Notes: generated by a model not told the origin, from the letters alone. DNA of 64,000 bases from Monocercomonoides exilis (GCA_001643675.2 LSRY02000033.1:62001-126000); one strand, 5' to 3'. Positions 32,115 through 44,719 are shown, counted from the stretch's first letter. Numbers and translations are program-made.

Positions 32115-35100
32115 ATGAGAAAAAATCAAGGAGCGATTTTGACGGATCCGTGCGAAGGAGTCTGGAATGGAGGGAAAGACAATGCTGAAGGTGATTTCAT
32201 TTTGAAAGTGGGAGATATTATTTCAGACCAAAACATGAAGAATGAGAAAGGACTGAAGCACTTTGTTGTTGAAGAATTGATGCAAAAAGATTCGATGGGG
32301 CAGCTTTTGCGATGCATTTGCATCGAGAATTTTGAAACATTTGCAGTGAAAGTGTTTACTGCTCTAACGGATAGGGCACAGAAAATAGCACTGATGAGCA
32401 AAATACTTGACGAAGTTTGATATTGCTAATTTTTTGGTTTCTTTGTTTGTGATTAAAGGAATTTTTGCTTTTGTGTTTTGAAGATTAGAGAAAACGATCC
32501 ATTGAACTGCCATGGGATGGTCAGGATCGAAAAAAAGTTCTATTTCCACGAGCACTTATGCATTGTGATGCAGATGCATCGAGTGAACTTAAGAGTGTAT
32601 TCTTGCAACAGCGCAAACCCCAAGATTTTAGATAATATTTCAAGGGTACAACAATATGAGCTCTCATTTGCTTAATCAATTTCAATTCTATTCTATTCTT
32701 TCTTTCTTTTCCTTTATTTACTTCTTTCTTTCTTTTTTGAAATTATTTAATTATAACATGAAGCTGATTGGAAGCATTGTTGATAGCCTTGTTTATTTGC
32801 ATAGATTGGGCATTGTTCTCTGTAACCTTACCACAGAAACAGTTGTCTTTGATGAGTTTGCCATGAATTACTTATAAGATATTTTTTACGATTTTATTAT
32901 TGCAAATAATGAATGCGATTCGACATCTTGCATGTTTTTCATGCTGCGCTCTGTTCTTTAAAACTTCATTTATTCTTTTATTATTTCCGAAAGATGTTCT
33001 TGCTGTTTGAGAATAAGCAATTTTGAAGATGCAGTCTATGAACAGCAGCAAAATCACGGCTTATCACAGGACATCTGCTGCAAGTCACCAGAATCGATCC
33101 TTGGGCTTCCGTATGCTGTTATTTGTTCTATTTCACCAATCTTAAATTAGAAATATTGCTTTTATTGTAAAAATTGATGTTATTGTTATCTTTTGTAATC
33201 GGTGCATCAATTGATGCTCCAATTAACATTTGAACCAAAATTATTTTTTTATGACTTTTGTGACGTCTGACATTATTTACAGTGCATCGTTCATGATGGA
33301 TATGTGGAGTGTTGGGTGCATTGCAGCTGAGCTGTTTTTGGGCAGACCACTTTTCTCAGAAACAAATGACTGTGATCTTTTTACGAGGCAAACAAATCTC
33401 ATGGGGTGTGCTGGAATCTTGTTCTGTTGATGTGCTGCTTAACTCAACATTATTCCATTTGTTTCTATTTTCCTTGTAATGTTTGCTTTGTGAATGAACA
33501 CAAAAATCATTTAATAAATAATCCATATTAATTTTAAAATTGCAAATGGATCTGCAAACTATTTATCCTATAGTCCTCTTAGCCCCAAACTTCTTGATGC
33601 AGTGAAAATGTCAAATGATTGTGGAGAGGCAATTAAACGCAAGTTGGCTGCTGTTTCACGCGAGCAGAATCAAAAGGTTTCTATTTATTGAGCTATCTTT
33701 AGTTTTTGAAATTCTATTTATTTCATTAAAACTACATGCCTTTATATATTTTCTTATTAAATGAAATATATTTTACTTTTCATTTAATTTTGGCAAAATT
33801 TCTGCATTTTTGGATCATCATTGCATTTCCGCGATGTGCTGTGTTTGTTCAATGCAAACATCAATCGTTTTACAAAAGGCGGACAAAAACCACGAAAATG
33901 GCAAATTGCTGGAAATGATGTTTTTTGAGCACTTTGAGCTCTTGAAGAGGGAAAAGGGACTAAATTTGTCCAAAGAGAGTATGCCGCAGGTGTAAATGAG
34001 TGAGCAAGTTTCGTGATGCTCCAGAAGCCAAAGAAATTTATATATGATGAGCTGAAAAAAATACTGTTAATGAGAGATAAGTGCTTTATATAGTGTTTTT
34101 CTTTTGTTTTTATTTTGCGATCACAATTTCGTTCAGCTTTAAAGTTGTTGGTTTTATGTGTTATTTTGAAGCAAATAAGTCATTTTTAATTTTCCAATTT
34201 TTTATTCTCTCATCCTCCATCGTTCATTTGTTATTCTATTCTTCTATTTCTTCTTTTTCAGAATTTCTGTCTTTTTTCCACTTTGTGTTCGGATGCTTGC
34301 AACTTGATCCTTCAGAACGTCTTACTCCTCATCAGGCATCTTTTCATCCGTTTCTCACTGGCAGTCCATTCTCTGCGCGATGGAAGCGCTGCTCTTCTCT
34401 TTCACAAGAGATGCTCAACAAAATCAGATCCCTTCCAATTGAGATTCCAGAACTGCAAGGAATACCATGCAGTGCCATGCTGTCAATCAGCAGAGATCCT
34501 ATTCCGAGGAAAGAGAAAAAGAAAAAAGTGATTCAATTTCCGTACACAGAGAAGGATAGACATTTCATGTCCTCATGCAGCGGACAAGGTGAAGATACAG
34601 CAGAAGAAAAACAGAAAAACAACGAACTTTTAAAGGAAGATGATTCATTGCCTAGCTTTTGTTGTGCAAACACTGATTTTTTGAAGGAGAGAACATTTGC
34701 GGCATCAGAGAAAGGAAGTATTTTCACATCTTCGACTGTTCCGTCAGTTCCTAACATCACTTTGCTATCATCGATTAAGAACGACATTATCACATCAACG
34801 CCTCCTTTGATTTCTCCTTCATTCTTTCGCAAAGCAGTTGTGCTTCTCTCTTCTTTTGGATGCCACGCAGAAGCCGAGGAATCTCCTTCATGTTCTTCTC
34901 TTTCTTCAGATTCTTCATTTGATTCTTTGTCTTCTGTTCAACTTTGCATTACAACTCCCTCTCCTTATGTTCAGCCGTCTTCTCCAACTTCATCATCTCT
35001 TTTGCCATCATCCATCGCACTCAAGATACCAACACATTCCGCAACACTTTCACCATCTCTGAAAACATCACAGTCAGCATCGCCACCCCCAGCATCTCCA

Positions 35101-37908
35101 TTTATCCATCCGTCTTCTTTCCCCTCATTTCCATCTTTTTTGTCTTCACCTTCTATTCATCTGCACTCTTCGTCAATATCTCCATTATTCAAACCATCTT
35201 CGCCATCATCATCACTTTACGGTTCTACTTTCCCTTTAACAATACCTCAACTTCGATCACAGCCTCAGCCTGCTTCGCCTTCATTTTCGCAACCATCCTT
35301 TCAATCTGCTTCGTCAATAGCTTCATCATCATCTTCTTCATCATATCTTAATTCTCATTCGCTTCGATCTGTAATTTCCTCAAAGCCCGATTGGCTGCGT
35401 GAGTGCAAGCCATCTTTGCTACCCAAACTGTTTGCTCCGTTTCCTCCTCCGGTAAAGATAGCGCCTCATCTTTGCTGCACTGCTGCTACTTACTCCGCCC
35501 TGCAGTCAGAAGGCTGTGTTGATTGCCCATCAATTTCATCACCTTCATCTGTTGGAATGGTAAATTGTGAAGATTCTTCTTCTATTTCGCTGCCGTTAGA
35601 TTTTTCTCTTTCTGGTGCAATTTCGTCAATTGATCAACTGTCTCAACAGCAACACATTGTGTTTGAATGCCCAACATTCAAAGATATCGATGCGCTGGCC
35701 AAAGACAACAGTTTTGCTGAAATGGCAGTTGAATTCGATGAGCAAAAGGAGCTTGAGTCTTTTGCATTGAGAGAATTTGATTTGTCGAAAGGTTGTTGCA
35801 GTGAAGATGTTGAAAGTGAAGGAGAAAGAGAAAAAGATGACGAAATGAAAAGGAGTAAAGAAGAAAGACGAGACGAGAAGGAAAGAGAAAAGATAAACTC
35901 AGAATATTCAGTTAGACTAAAATCAAAAACGACGGGAAAGATAACAGGGAAAGGGAAAGAAGAAGTTAAGGATTACGCAAAAGAAAGAGAATACGAAAAA
36001 ATAAAGGAGCAGAAAAAAGAGAAAGAGAAAGAGAAATTGATTGCAAAAAACATCAAAAAAGAAGAAATACAAGAAGAGAAAGAAGAGAAAAAGGAAAGAG
36101 AGAAAGAGAAAAGCAAAGAAAAAATTTACAGAAAAAAAGAAATGATGAAAGAAGAGAAAGATATTGGTGCTTGCATGTCTTTTGCTCCAATTGAAACATT
36201 CAAAACATCAAAAGCCAGAAAGCAATTTGCGAAAAAGCTTTCAGCAAAAGAAAAGGAAAAGGAAAGAAAAAGAAAATCAACTTTGGCGAATGAAAAGGTT
36301 GTAACGAAAGGACTCAGTCCAAATGTCAATTTGCTCAGCTTTGAATCGGTGGAAGCTGTTTCTGGCTTCCAAGATATTCTCTCTCCTCTCATTTATCCAT
36401 CTGCACCGGGGGCTTGTTCTTCCTCTTCACCTTCAGACAATTCTTTCTATTCTGCATCTGCATCTGCATCTACATCTGCATCTACGTCTGCCTCTTCTTC
36501 TTTCCTCCATCATGATTCTGGCAGTAACAGATTATCACCCCACACAATTCCTTCTGTTTTTGGCTTGCACAGTGAAACATCTTCGTCTCAGCCAAAGCAG
36601 CCTTCTTTATTTTCATTGGCCCCTTCCTCCTCCTCTTCTTCTTCTCGTTCTTCAGACTTTTCAGCTGCGATATCTTCAAAATTGCATCCTTCATTGGATT
36701 CTTTGTTGTCAGGACGTTTAATCCCTCATTCTGACAGAGCATTGTTTTTGGAGGGGTGCAAAAGTTTGTCTATTCTGCAACGCAGTAAGTCTGCAGCTGA
36801 AGCCTCTCCTCTTTTATCCTCTGCTCCTCCTCCTTCAACAACTATTCAAATGTCTTCGCCCTCTTCTCCTTCCTCCACTTCACCTTCTTCTCCTTCCTTT
36901 CCATCGTCGCCTTCTTTTCCATCTCCTTCTTCTTCTGCTGCTCATTCTCAGGGCCATTCTCCTTCTCCTTCTTCGCTTTCTTCATCTTATCCATCTTCTC
37001 TTCGATCTTCAGACTCATCGAAACGTGTGGTGTGCGTTCACAAAATTCACACTTTTCCGCACTCACCAGAAATTCCGTTCTCAGATGAATCAACACCTCC
37101 TTTGCGCATCAAAAGTGACTGCTCTTTGACACCTTCAAACGAACAGTTGACTCGACAAGCATCTAACAGCGATACGAAACAACAAAAAGGAATACCATCA
37201 ACACGCGAATGTGCATGTGAAGAACACATTTCTTTGAATCATTTGATCCCTCTTCAAACGACTGAAACTGCTGGGCTGATTGACGATAACTTGGATTCTA
37301 TCGAATATGAAAAGAATGATCCAACAGAAGAGGAGGCAGCAAATGCAGAGAACACTTCATTGCAATCTGACGTTTTATATTCATTGGCTGATGGATCTCT
37401 ATCGCTGCGTCCAGACAGCTGCGTTGAAATGAGCGATTCCTTTGATTTACCAGCTGCTGGAATGTTAATGAAACATACAACAAACCAATTGATTCTAAAA
37501 GCAGATGAAGCTCCTTGTTCAAATAGCATTTCATCAGACACATTTGCTTCAGAAAAGCGCGAATGCGAATTGAATCCCACCCAGTCTCAATCTGTGCTTT
37601 CATCGAGTCATCTTCAACCTTCTTCGTCTCCTTCTTTGTTGTTATTTTCTCCATTGACTATTCCTTCGTCAGGCATTGGCTGTTTGGAACAATCTGAATC
37701 AAAGATCGGGATGCCACAGTTGCTGCTTGCACCTTCTTTCACCCAGAAATCTGCTTTGCCTGCATCTGACATTCATTTGGACTCTTCACTTCCTTCTTCT
37801 TCGCGTTCTTTGTCCAAAAGCAATAAGGGCAGCTCTAATAGTTGTTGTCTGAAACCAAAGAAGACACATTTGGAGAAGGAAGATATACACAACAAACAGA
37901 AAACGTGA
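32115..37908 (+). CDS. Yak1/DYRK-family pseudokinase with long Ser-rich tail
   Basis: Exons are 32115-32414, 32484-32645, 32764-32855, 32994-33110, 33283-33405, 33574-33676, 33879-33978 and 34262-37908. All phases agree, giving 1,547 residues. Yak1 landmarks occur in order: GAILTDP...GGKDNAEGD, FAVKVF, FYFHEHLCIV, SPESILGLP, DMWSVGCIAAELFLGRPLF and LDPSERLTPHQASFHPFLTG. Catalytic positions are lost. The Gly loop reads LMQKDSMGQ instead of GxGxFG. HCDLKPEN reads LCNLTTET. DFG reads NFE. Only the VAIK-type lysine remains, so it is predicted inactive. Residues about 333-1547 lie in one exon: Ser/Pro-rich, with a Lys/Glu coiled coil at about 850-967. Intact frames across eight exons argue for a retained scaffold function. 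The first ATG in the open exon was chosen; an upstream exon is possible. Confidence 0.75.
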
Positions 37909-38815
37909 AGGTCTGTTTGATATTTGATGAATGACAAGAAGGAGTAATTTTTTTAACACAGCACGCATTCAAATTTGTAACCTTTAAGTTGTGGTTATTT
38001 TTCAGTATTGGCTTTATTTGCGTCCTCACAAATTCCAGATTAAAATTTCTTTTTGGAAAAGCGAATGTTTAATAACTTCTATGATTTCGACAAAAATACG
38101 CGCCATTTTATATTTTGAGCGCAGTTCGAATCGAACCATTTGTTTTATGACTGAAGTATTTTTATTTGACTATGTTGTGATATCAATTGAATGTCAGAGT
38201 GGCATTTAATCAATAAATGCTTTTCTGATTCATTTTTTCCATTTATTAGAAAAAAAAGAAAGTATTCAGACTTTTTGATGTGTTATTTGATGAAAATAAT
38301 TAGTTGTCTTATCGGTATTTTAGCTTTTTCAGTTTTGTGTTCATTTCGCGTGTTTATTTATTAATATCAGTTTCTTTAACTTTTTTGTTTGTTCAACAAA
38401 GAATAGATTTTTTTTGCACTTGAATAACATTTAAAAAAGAAAAATGTTTAAAGTCCTTCAGTTCAACAATTTTTAAAGAAATCAGGAAATCATTTGTCTG
38501 GAAAAAAATAGATTTGAAAAAGTGAGTAAAAAATGAAAGAACCTTCAGAGGAATGAAGATTTCGAATCTTCAATTTCATCAATGAATAATCTTTGTTCTT
38601 GATTCTGTAATTCTTATTTTTCTATTTGGAGATCTTTTTTCCAATTAGCTACGTAGAATCGCCTTTTTCAATTTTTTTTTTGCTGTATTCACAATATTTG
38701 CATATACAATTTTGACTATGAATTTAGTATCATGGCTTTTCGAACCCTGTTCAATTTCTCGCATTTAAAAATTTAAACTATTCTTCGACGAATGTTGAAC
38801 TTTTGTTAATTTAAT
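37909..38815. other. Gene-free region between convergent genes
   Basis: About 0.9 kb, AT-rich, holding the 3' flanks of the Yak1-like gene and the next minus-strand gene. AATAAA-like hexamers occur near 38209. A short palindrome AGTTCGAATCGAACC lies at about 38124 and is not part of a tRNA. Nothing else is supported. Confidence 0.5.
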
Positions 38816-40212
38816 TTAAAAATAATCACAGAGATTTATTGAACATATATAAACATTAAAGCGATTATTGAGTAAAAATCCTTGTAAACTAAACATAATG
38901 TCTTCATATCCGTCTTCCTCCAACACGTCAAATATCTCTTTTGGTGATAATTTCCTATTTGGCTCTTCGCTTTTCTCCTTCATTTCCAGTTTCAGCCTTT
39001 TTGAAAGGATTTGGAAAAATATTGTAAAGTGTGTTGTTATTTCTTCTTCCAAAGTTGGACTGTGGATTTCCTTCAGCATGAAATCAACACACCCTGCCTT
39101 TGACAAGTCATAAACATCAAATATTTTCGAGCCCATCATGTGACTGAAGAGTTTGAAATGCTTTTTAAACATCTGCCAATAATTGTTCCTTGCAGATTTG
39201 AACAGCCTCAAAATGCATTCAACAAATTTGACATAATCTTTTTCTTGTGTTTTTGCTGAGAGAACAAATGATTCAACGGTTTTGCACCATCTCATAATTG
39301 TGTAGACTTCTCCATATTTCATAATTCGTTTTTCCTTTTTCTTCCAATCCACGCATTTTTCAAGTTCTTCCAATTCCTTTGTCACTTCTCTCACAAAATG
39401 CAGCTCATTCACAATCACACATTCCAAACTTTTTTCATAGCTCGATCTGCTGATCAAAAATTCCCATGCAGACTGATAGGCAAGCTGGGTTAAGTTGTGA
39501 TGCTCCTGATGGTGTTGGATAATTTCAATAATTTCATCGATGTACAACTGGCTTTCTTCAACCTATTTAAAATTTAGTATTAAGCCTAACAATTGAAAAA
39601 AGAAAATCACAAAAGACTCACACTTTCCATAGGCTTATGCAGCTAAAAGCTATCAAAGCCATTTCTATTTCTTTTTGAGTTTTAACGCTTTGCTCCTTGT
39701 TCAAAGAAACTTTCAAAAGGCAGGACGCACAAATGGTGAGCAATTTGTCTGGAAAGTTGTTGGCGAATCTTCGGAGTGTTAAATAGCATTCACATAGATC
39801 AATCAACAGCTTTTCATTCCTTTCTTCTTTTTTCTCACTTTCGTCAATGATTAACTTTTCAAATCTGAAACGCAATGAAGTATAATCAAACAAATTGTTC
39901 CAAAAATTGCACATTGACTTACAAAATCCAATATGCTTCAACAACAAAACAGCATTTTCCAATGACAAATTCTTTTCTTCCATCTTTTTGATTATTCTAT
40001 TGAACAGCTCTATATTAATAGCCGATTTCATTTCCTCTTCATCCATTTCGTCTATAAAGCAATTCAATTCATCAATCAGTTGTTTTTGTTCACAATTATC
40101 TAAATTATGCTTAGATTCAGAAAATATTGCTTGGAAGAACGAAAAACAAAAATGAGCCGATAGAAAGCGGTATAAATAAAAACACACTTGAAAACTTTTC
40201 TGCAAATGACAT
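38816..40212 (-). CDS. Helical protein of a probable oxymonad lineage-specific family
   Basis: Exons on the minus strand are 40212-40188, 40129-39624 and 39562-38816. Introns of 58 nt (GTGTGT...CAAG) and 61 nt (GTGTGA...AATAG) give an unbroken 425-residue product. It begins MSFAEKFSTIFSESKHNLDN and contains NCEQKQLIDELN, LLKHIGFCKS, RFEKLIIDESE, LIDLCECYLTL, IIEIIQHHQEHHNLTQLAY and LHFVREVTKELEEL. It is almost entirely alpha-helical, with leucines and charged residues spaced as in HEAT/ARM-type solenoids. I recall near-identical phrases in hypothetical multigene proteins of Monocercomonoides-like organisms, but this is recall, not a search. The function is unknown. The first exon is only 25 nt and was placed by the frame and by family resemblance of the joined sequence. 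Confidence 0.7.
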
Positions 40213-40457
40213 CTGCTGAACCTTATTCAAAAATAATTGCAATTGTCAAAAAATTGAATCAAAAATTTCATTATTACTTGAACAACTCAAAACAAGCGCG
40301 AATACCTATGTACTTAGCAAAATATATCAAATACGATGAGTTTCAATATCCTTTGATTAAATGTGTTTTTCGTTTAATATTTTACAAAACAAAGGAGCAC
40401 TATCAACTCTCAATGAAAAATGGGAAAGATGATCAACAGAAAAAACTTGAAAATTAG
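40206..40457 (+). CDS. Possible small gene overlapping the start of the minus-strand gene
   Basis: An 83-codon ORF from ATG at 40206, beginning MTSAEPYSKIIAIVKKLNQK, with mixed plausible composition. Its first bases overlap the start codon region of the divergent minus-strand gene. No homology was recognised. It may be a remnant exon or chance. Confidence 0.2.
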   Translation: MTSAEPYSKIIAIVKKLNQKFHYYLNNSKQARIPMYLAKYIKYDEFQYPLIKCVFRLIFYKTKEHYQLSMKNGKDDQQKKLEN

Positions 40458-40949
40458 CAAAGAATTTCTGTATTTGTTCAATAAGAAGTATTTTTACACA
40501 TAATTTTTTTTGTTCGAATGCAGGAATAAATTATTCTGCTTCAAAGATATTGATAATGTTATAATTTTTTCTTGACCTTTTTTTTATCAAGACCATTTTT
40601 TTTAATTAATCATTAACTTATCCCACAATTTCTTATTTTTTAAAGATTTTTAAGTATATATATATGAATTCAATAGATAAAAATATATACATTTTGAAAC
40701 AAACCCAATTTCGCATGGGGGGGAGATGGGAGGGTTTAGCCCCATCATTGAACTTCTGTGTGGAATTGGAGGATTTCATGGGGCATAAAACCTTCAGTTT
40801 GTTAAAAAATGCAATTTATATTTTTTTTTTTTTCATTTCATTACAATTAAAAAAATAAAAAAAATTATGATGATCTTTAAAATTTTATTAAAATGATAAT
40901 ATCTACAGAAATAAAATTTAAAGAAGGTTAGAAAAAATTACAGAGAGCA
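40458..40949. other. Gene-free AT-rich stretch
   Basis: It contains T/A runs and a short GC-richer island around 40710-40790 (GGGGGGGAGATGGGAGGG). No gene was recognised. It may include the 5' flank of the transposase relic. Confidence 0.4.
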
Positions 40950-42433
40950 ATGTCTTCGCGCAAGTACAGGAATTTTCACAGTCGTCTGGATCGAATGGCT
41001 CACATCGTTGTCCATGGAGTAGTTCGCATCACGGATGCTGTTAATTCCAAAGAATTTCATCGTACAGGTATCAAAAATACAGTTTGAGCGCTGAGAAAAG
41101 GAAGGCTTGTTGGAAAAGTTGGCAGACCTGCAGCAGAAGTGGGTGAAAAGGAACAAAGAGTTTTATACATTATTCACATTGAAGCATAGAATGGAACATG
41201 TTTAAGTTTAAAAAAAAACAAGAGAATTGGTTTGTTTTTTTATTATTTATATGTTTTATTCATTTGTTTTTCAGATGGAAAATGAAATAAACGACAACGA
41301 TGATGAAGATGCGACATTTACAGAAGTATCAATGTCTGCCACGTATGGCTTTGTCAAGCGTCACCCGGATCTGAAGACTGGAACGCCGAAGAATTTGGAC
41401 ATTAACAAACTGGCTGTCGTGCAGAAGTGTTTTAAAACCCTGGTACAAAACACTAGACGAGCTGCATAAAAAGTTCCATTTCAATCCGTCTTTGATTGCA
41501 AACATCGACGAATCTTCAACGCGCGTTCCTACAGATTCAAAACAGCTTGTTGTCCTTGCAGTAGATACGAAAGAAGGTATTTCTAAAGAACCACAAAGAA
41601 TGATTAATTCTTCATTCGTGACATCTGTAACAGATGATGAATTATCCTTTCTTTCTGTTATTCAATGACCAAGTGTATATTTACCAGAGGAACAGAATAG
41701 CCTTTTATCTCAAACGAAGGAAATTTGGGCATATGGAAGCGGATGGATGGACAACAAATGTTTCAAAAGGAATGCTCTCACCATTCTTCTTTCTTCCATC
41801 ATCGAAAGAAGAAAGCGCATGTCACTGGAAAACGAACACATTCTTTTCCTTCTTGATTCGCATGCATCTCGCGCAGATCCATCGATCTGGCGAGAATTCC
41901 AAGAACAACAAGTCGACGTTTTAACCTTCGTGCCACACAGCACACACCTCTGTCAACCACTGGACAGAGGGGTGTTTGCTGAGTTCAAATCTGAATTGAC
42001 ATATAAATTTGAGGCTTCTTCTTCTTCATCTTCCTCCAAACGAGCTGCAATTTCCGACGTTCTGCCTCAAGCCATCCACACAGCATTATCTCCTTCTGTA
42101 ATACAGAAAGCTTTTGTCTGCAGTGGTGTTCTTCACAATTCTTTTGGGCCAGATCTTTTGAAACTGCTGTAATCTTCGATTTACCCTCTTCCATCCAGAA
42201 GAAAATGATTTTCCTTTTATGGAAAAGTGATAACCGACGAAAATCTTTCAGGGAAATGGGAAAATCATTTGAAAATGAATATTGAAAGGAAAAATGAAAT
42301 GGATGAAAAGGAGAAAGATGAAGTGAAGACTGTTGTGGATGAAAAGAAAAAAATAAAAAGAAGATTTCTTCATGTGACAAACGATGATTCTGATGATGAA
42401 AAGAAAGACAATGCATTAAATCGAGCTGAATGA
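40950..42433 (+). pseudogene. Decayed pogo/Tigger-like DDE transposase
   Basis: The N-terminal piece (40950-41190) starts MSSRKYRNFHSRLDRM and continues past an in-frame TGA (41085) into GRLVGKVGRPAAE, as in HTH/AT-hook-type DNA-binding arms. A second piece at 41275-41460 has GFVKRHPDLKTGTPK, typical of the CENP-B-type HTH. After a frameshift near 41450 the DDE core follows: NIDESSTRV (first Asp 41507), FLLDSHASR (second Asp 41855) and HSTHLCQPLDRGVF (third Asp 41963). The last two are 36 residues apart. An in-frame TGA at 41666 interrupts the core. An acidic/Lys tail runs to 42433. Two stops and at least one shift make it non-functional. No flanking terminal repeats were found. Confidence 0.7.
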
Positions 42434-43033
42434 AAAATGAAAGTTATCAAAAGAATTAATACTGATTTTGTTAACATTTTATAATATTGTTTTTAATAAT
42501 TTTTTCACTTCATTTTTTTTGGATCAGAATAAAGAAAAAGTGTCAGGATAAAATAATAATACTGTATGTTTTTTATTTGACAATTTCACGAAAGAAAATA
42601 TTGAATAATTTGAATGAAAATAAGATCAAGTTTCAACAAAAATGCATTTGGCATCGTTGCAAAGAATATGAATATTTTGCTCATGTTCTTTTTTCTTTTC
42701 CAAAATGAGTTTTAATTGTTCTCTTTAACTGTTGGGTTCAAATGTTTATTTTTGACTAATCAATTTTCAACAATCACGTTAATTGGTCAGTTAAAAAATC
42801 CTGCAATTCTAATGAAGAATTATAAAAAAGGAAAATTGTCAAAGATAATACGGACATTAATTTCATTTGAAAAAGAATTGCAAATCATTTCTTTTGACAG
42901 CCCAAGTGCCTGAATCAACATATTGACAACAACAAACGTACTCAAGAGCACCTACACATGAATTCAGAGACTCTTTCGTTCGTAACTTGAACTAATCAAA
43001 GTTAGTGATTACAAAAAGTCCAGGGATGAGAAA

Positions 43034-43065
<32 letters not shown>

Positions 43066-43751
43066 ATTTATGTAAACATAACTTTCAATGATTAAAGTAT
43101 TGAATGATAATAGAAAAGAAAAAAATTTTGATGAAAATGAGATTATGTTTCCAAAAATAAGTCGAGGAACATGTTGAAGAAAAGACAATAGAAATTTCTA
43201 TTTTTAGAAATTTTTTTCGCACAAAACGTTGACCATATCAAGTTTTGAGATATTGATTGTATTGCCAGCGATTAATCAGAGAGAAAAGACTATAGTTCAA
43301 TATTATGTGAGAAGCACTTTGAATTTGTCAATTAGCAATCAAAAACAAAATCAAGATAATGCAACAAAGGAATCTCAATTCAAATTCAAAAGTTCAATAC
43401 AAATAATTTATTCAATGGAAAGAGTTATTTTTCATTAAATATTATCCTTTCCTTTTCAATCGAAGATTGAATGTCATATGCATTTGTTTGAAAGAATTAA
43501 AAATAATAACGTCAAATTTGTCCGGATCAATATGAAATCGTAGAAATTGCAGTTTAAAATCTCGCTGAAAGTTTTGGAGGATTTCACAATTGTGAAGAAT
43601 GAAATTCTCAAAAATGAAATAGGCTTTCTAATTAGTTCATTTTGTTTTTCACATGAAGTTCTCATGTTCATGAAATAAAACCAAATAGCTCCAAAGGATT
43701 TGTATTTCTTTAAATACTTATTTTTACAACCTGTACATTTTAATTATTCAA
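42434..43751. other. Gene-free AT-rich stretch
   Basis: Only short frames without recognisable content were found, for example 42716-42913 and 43229-43438. A 28-nt A run lies at 43035-43062. It may hold the 3' flank of the transposase relic. Confidence 0.5.
43035..43062. repeat. 28-nt A homopolymer
   Basis: An uninterrupted A run following TGAGAAAT. It could be a retroposed tail, but no upstream source sequence is recognisable. Confidence 0.8.
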
Positions 43752-44719
43752 TAGGGTCAGTAATTTATCATATCCCGTTCTTTTCATCGGGACATAAAAT
43801 TTCTGGCTCACAGGAGCACTTTAGAAAAAATGAAATAACAGGAAACTTTCAAAATGTTAATATGTGCTATTCCTGAAAATAATTTTTATGTTTTAAATAT
43901 TAGTGAAAAGATCTGGCGTTTTTTGTTTTATTTTTTAGATCAAAGACTTGCTCATATTTCAACGAGTTTTTTGTTTTGAGAGTTTTGAGTGTTGATTTTG
44001 TTATTGAACATAACTTCTTTACAATTTTGGTTATTTTTCATTGTTAAACACTTCGTTTTTTTATTATTTTTTTCATTTCACTAAATTTCGATAAAATTTA
44101 AAATAAATTGTGAAATTAGAGTTACCATGTTTTTGTTTATTGAAGAATAGTTAAAAAAACTGATTGATATGTGTACCATCTCAGTTTTGAAATGAAAAAA
44201 TATGATTTGAAGCAAAGGAAATAAAAAAACTCATAAACAAGTTTTTGAGCATAATAATCATGATCATAAAAAATTAAGGATTTTCATCCTTTTGTATATC
44301 TTTATTTATTGATAATTCAAATATTTTCCCATTTTAATTAACGAAAAAACTTATTTATTCAGACGTATTCTTCAATTTTTCGAAATTAAGTGAAATGGAA
44401 AAAGTCATAAAAAAATGAAGTGTTAAACAATGAAAAATAACCAAAATTATAAAGAAGTTATGTTCAATAACAATAACAACTCTAAAAAATCTCAAAACAA
44501 AAAGCTCGTTGAAATATGAGCAAGTCTTTGATCTAAAATAATAAATCAAAAAACTCCAGATCTTTTCACAAAAATTAAAATATGAAAAAATATTTTCAGG
44601 ATTAGCTTTTTATTATATATTAAAAATTTTCTATTTGAATTATTTTCGAAAAGTGCACTGAAGATCCAGAAATTTTAGGTCCCGATAAAAAAAAGGGGAT
44701 ATGATAAATTACTGACCAA
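43752..44719. mobile_element. Second, diverged foldback/MITE-like element
   Basis: The left arm at about 43754-44091 starts TAGGGTCAGTAATTTATCAT. The right arm at about 44378-44717 ends with the complement, ATGATAAATTACTGACC. Corresponding internal blocks match in reverse order (TGTTAAACACTTC with GAAGTGTTTAACA; CTTGCTCATATTTCAACGAG with CTCGTTGAAATATGAGCAAG), with many small differences. The spacer is about 286 bp. There is no ORF. It has the same architecture and TAGGGT outer end as the element at 27567-28569 but an unrelated arm sequence, and is older. Confidence 0.65.

Noticed and set aside
34533-37968. Minus-strand ORFs within the Yak1-like tail
   Set aside because: They are antisense to a supported exon, with low-complexity composition mirroring it.
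38110-38150. GTTCGAATCGAAC sequence suggesting a tRNA T-loop
   Set aside because: No acceptor, D or anticodon stems can be folded around it; it is only a short palindrome.
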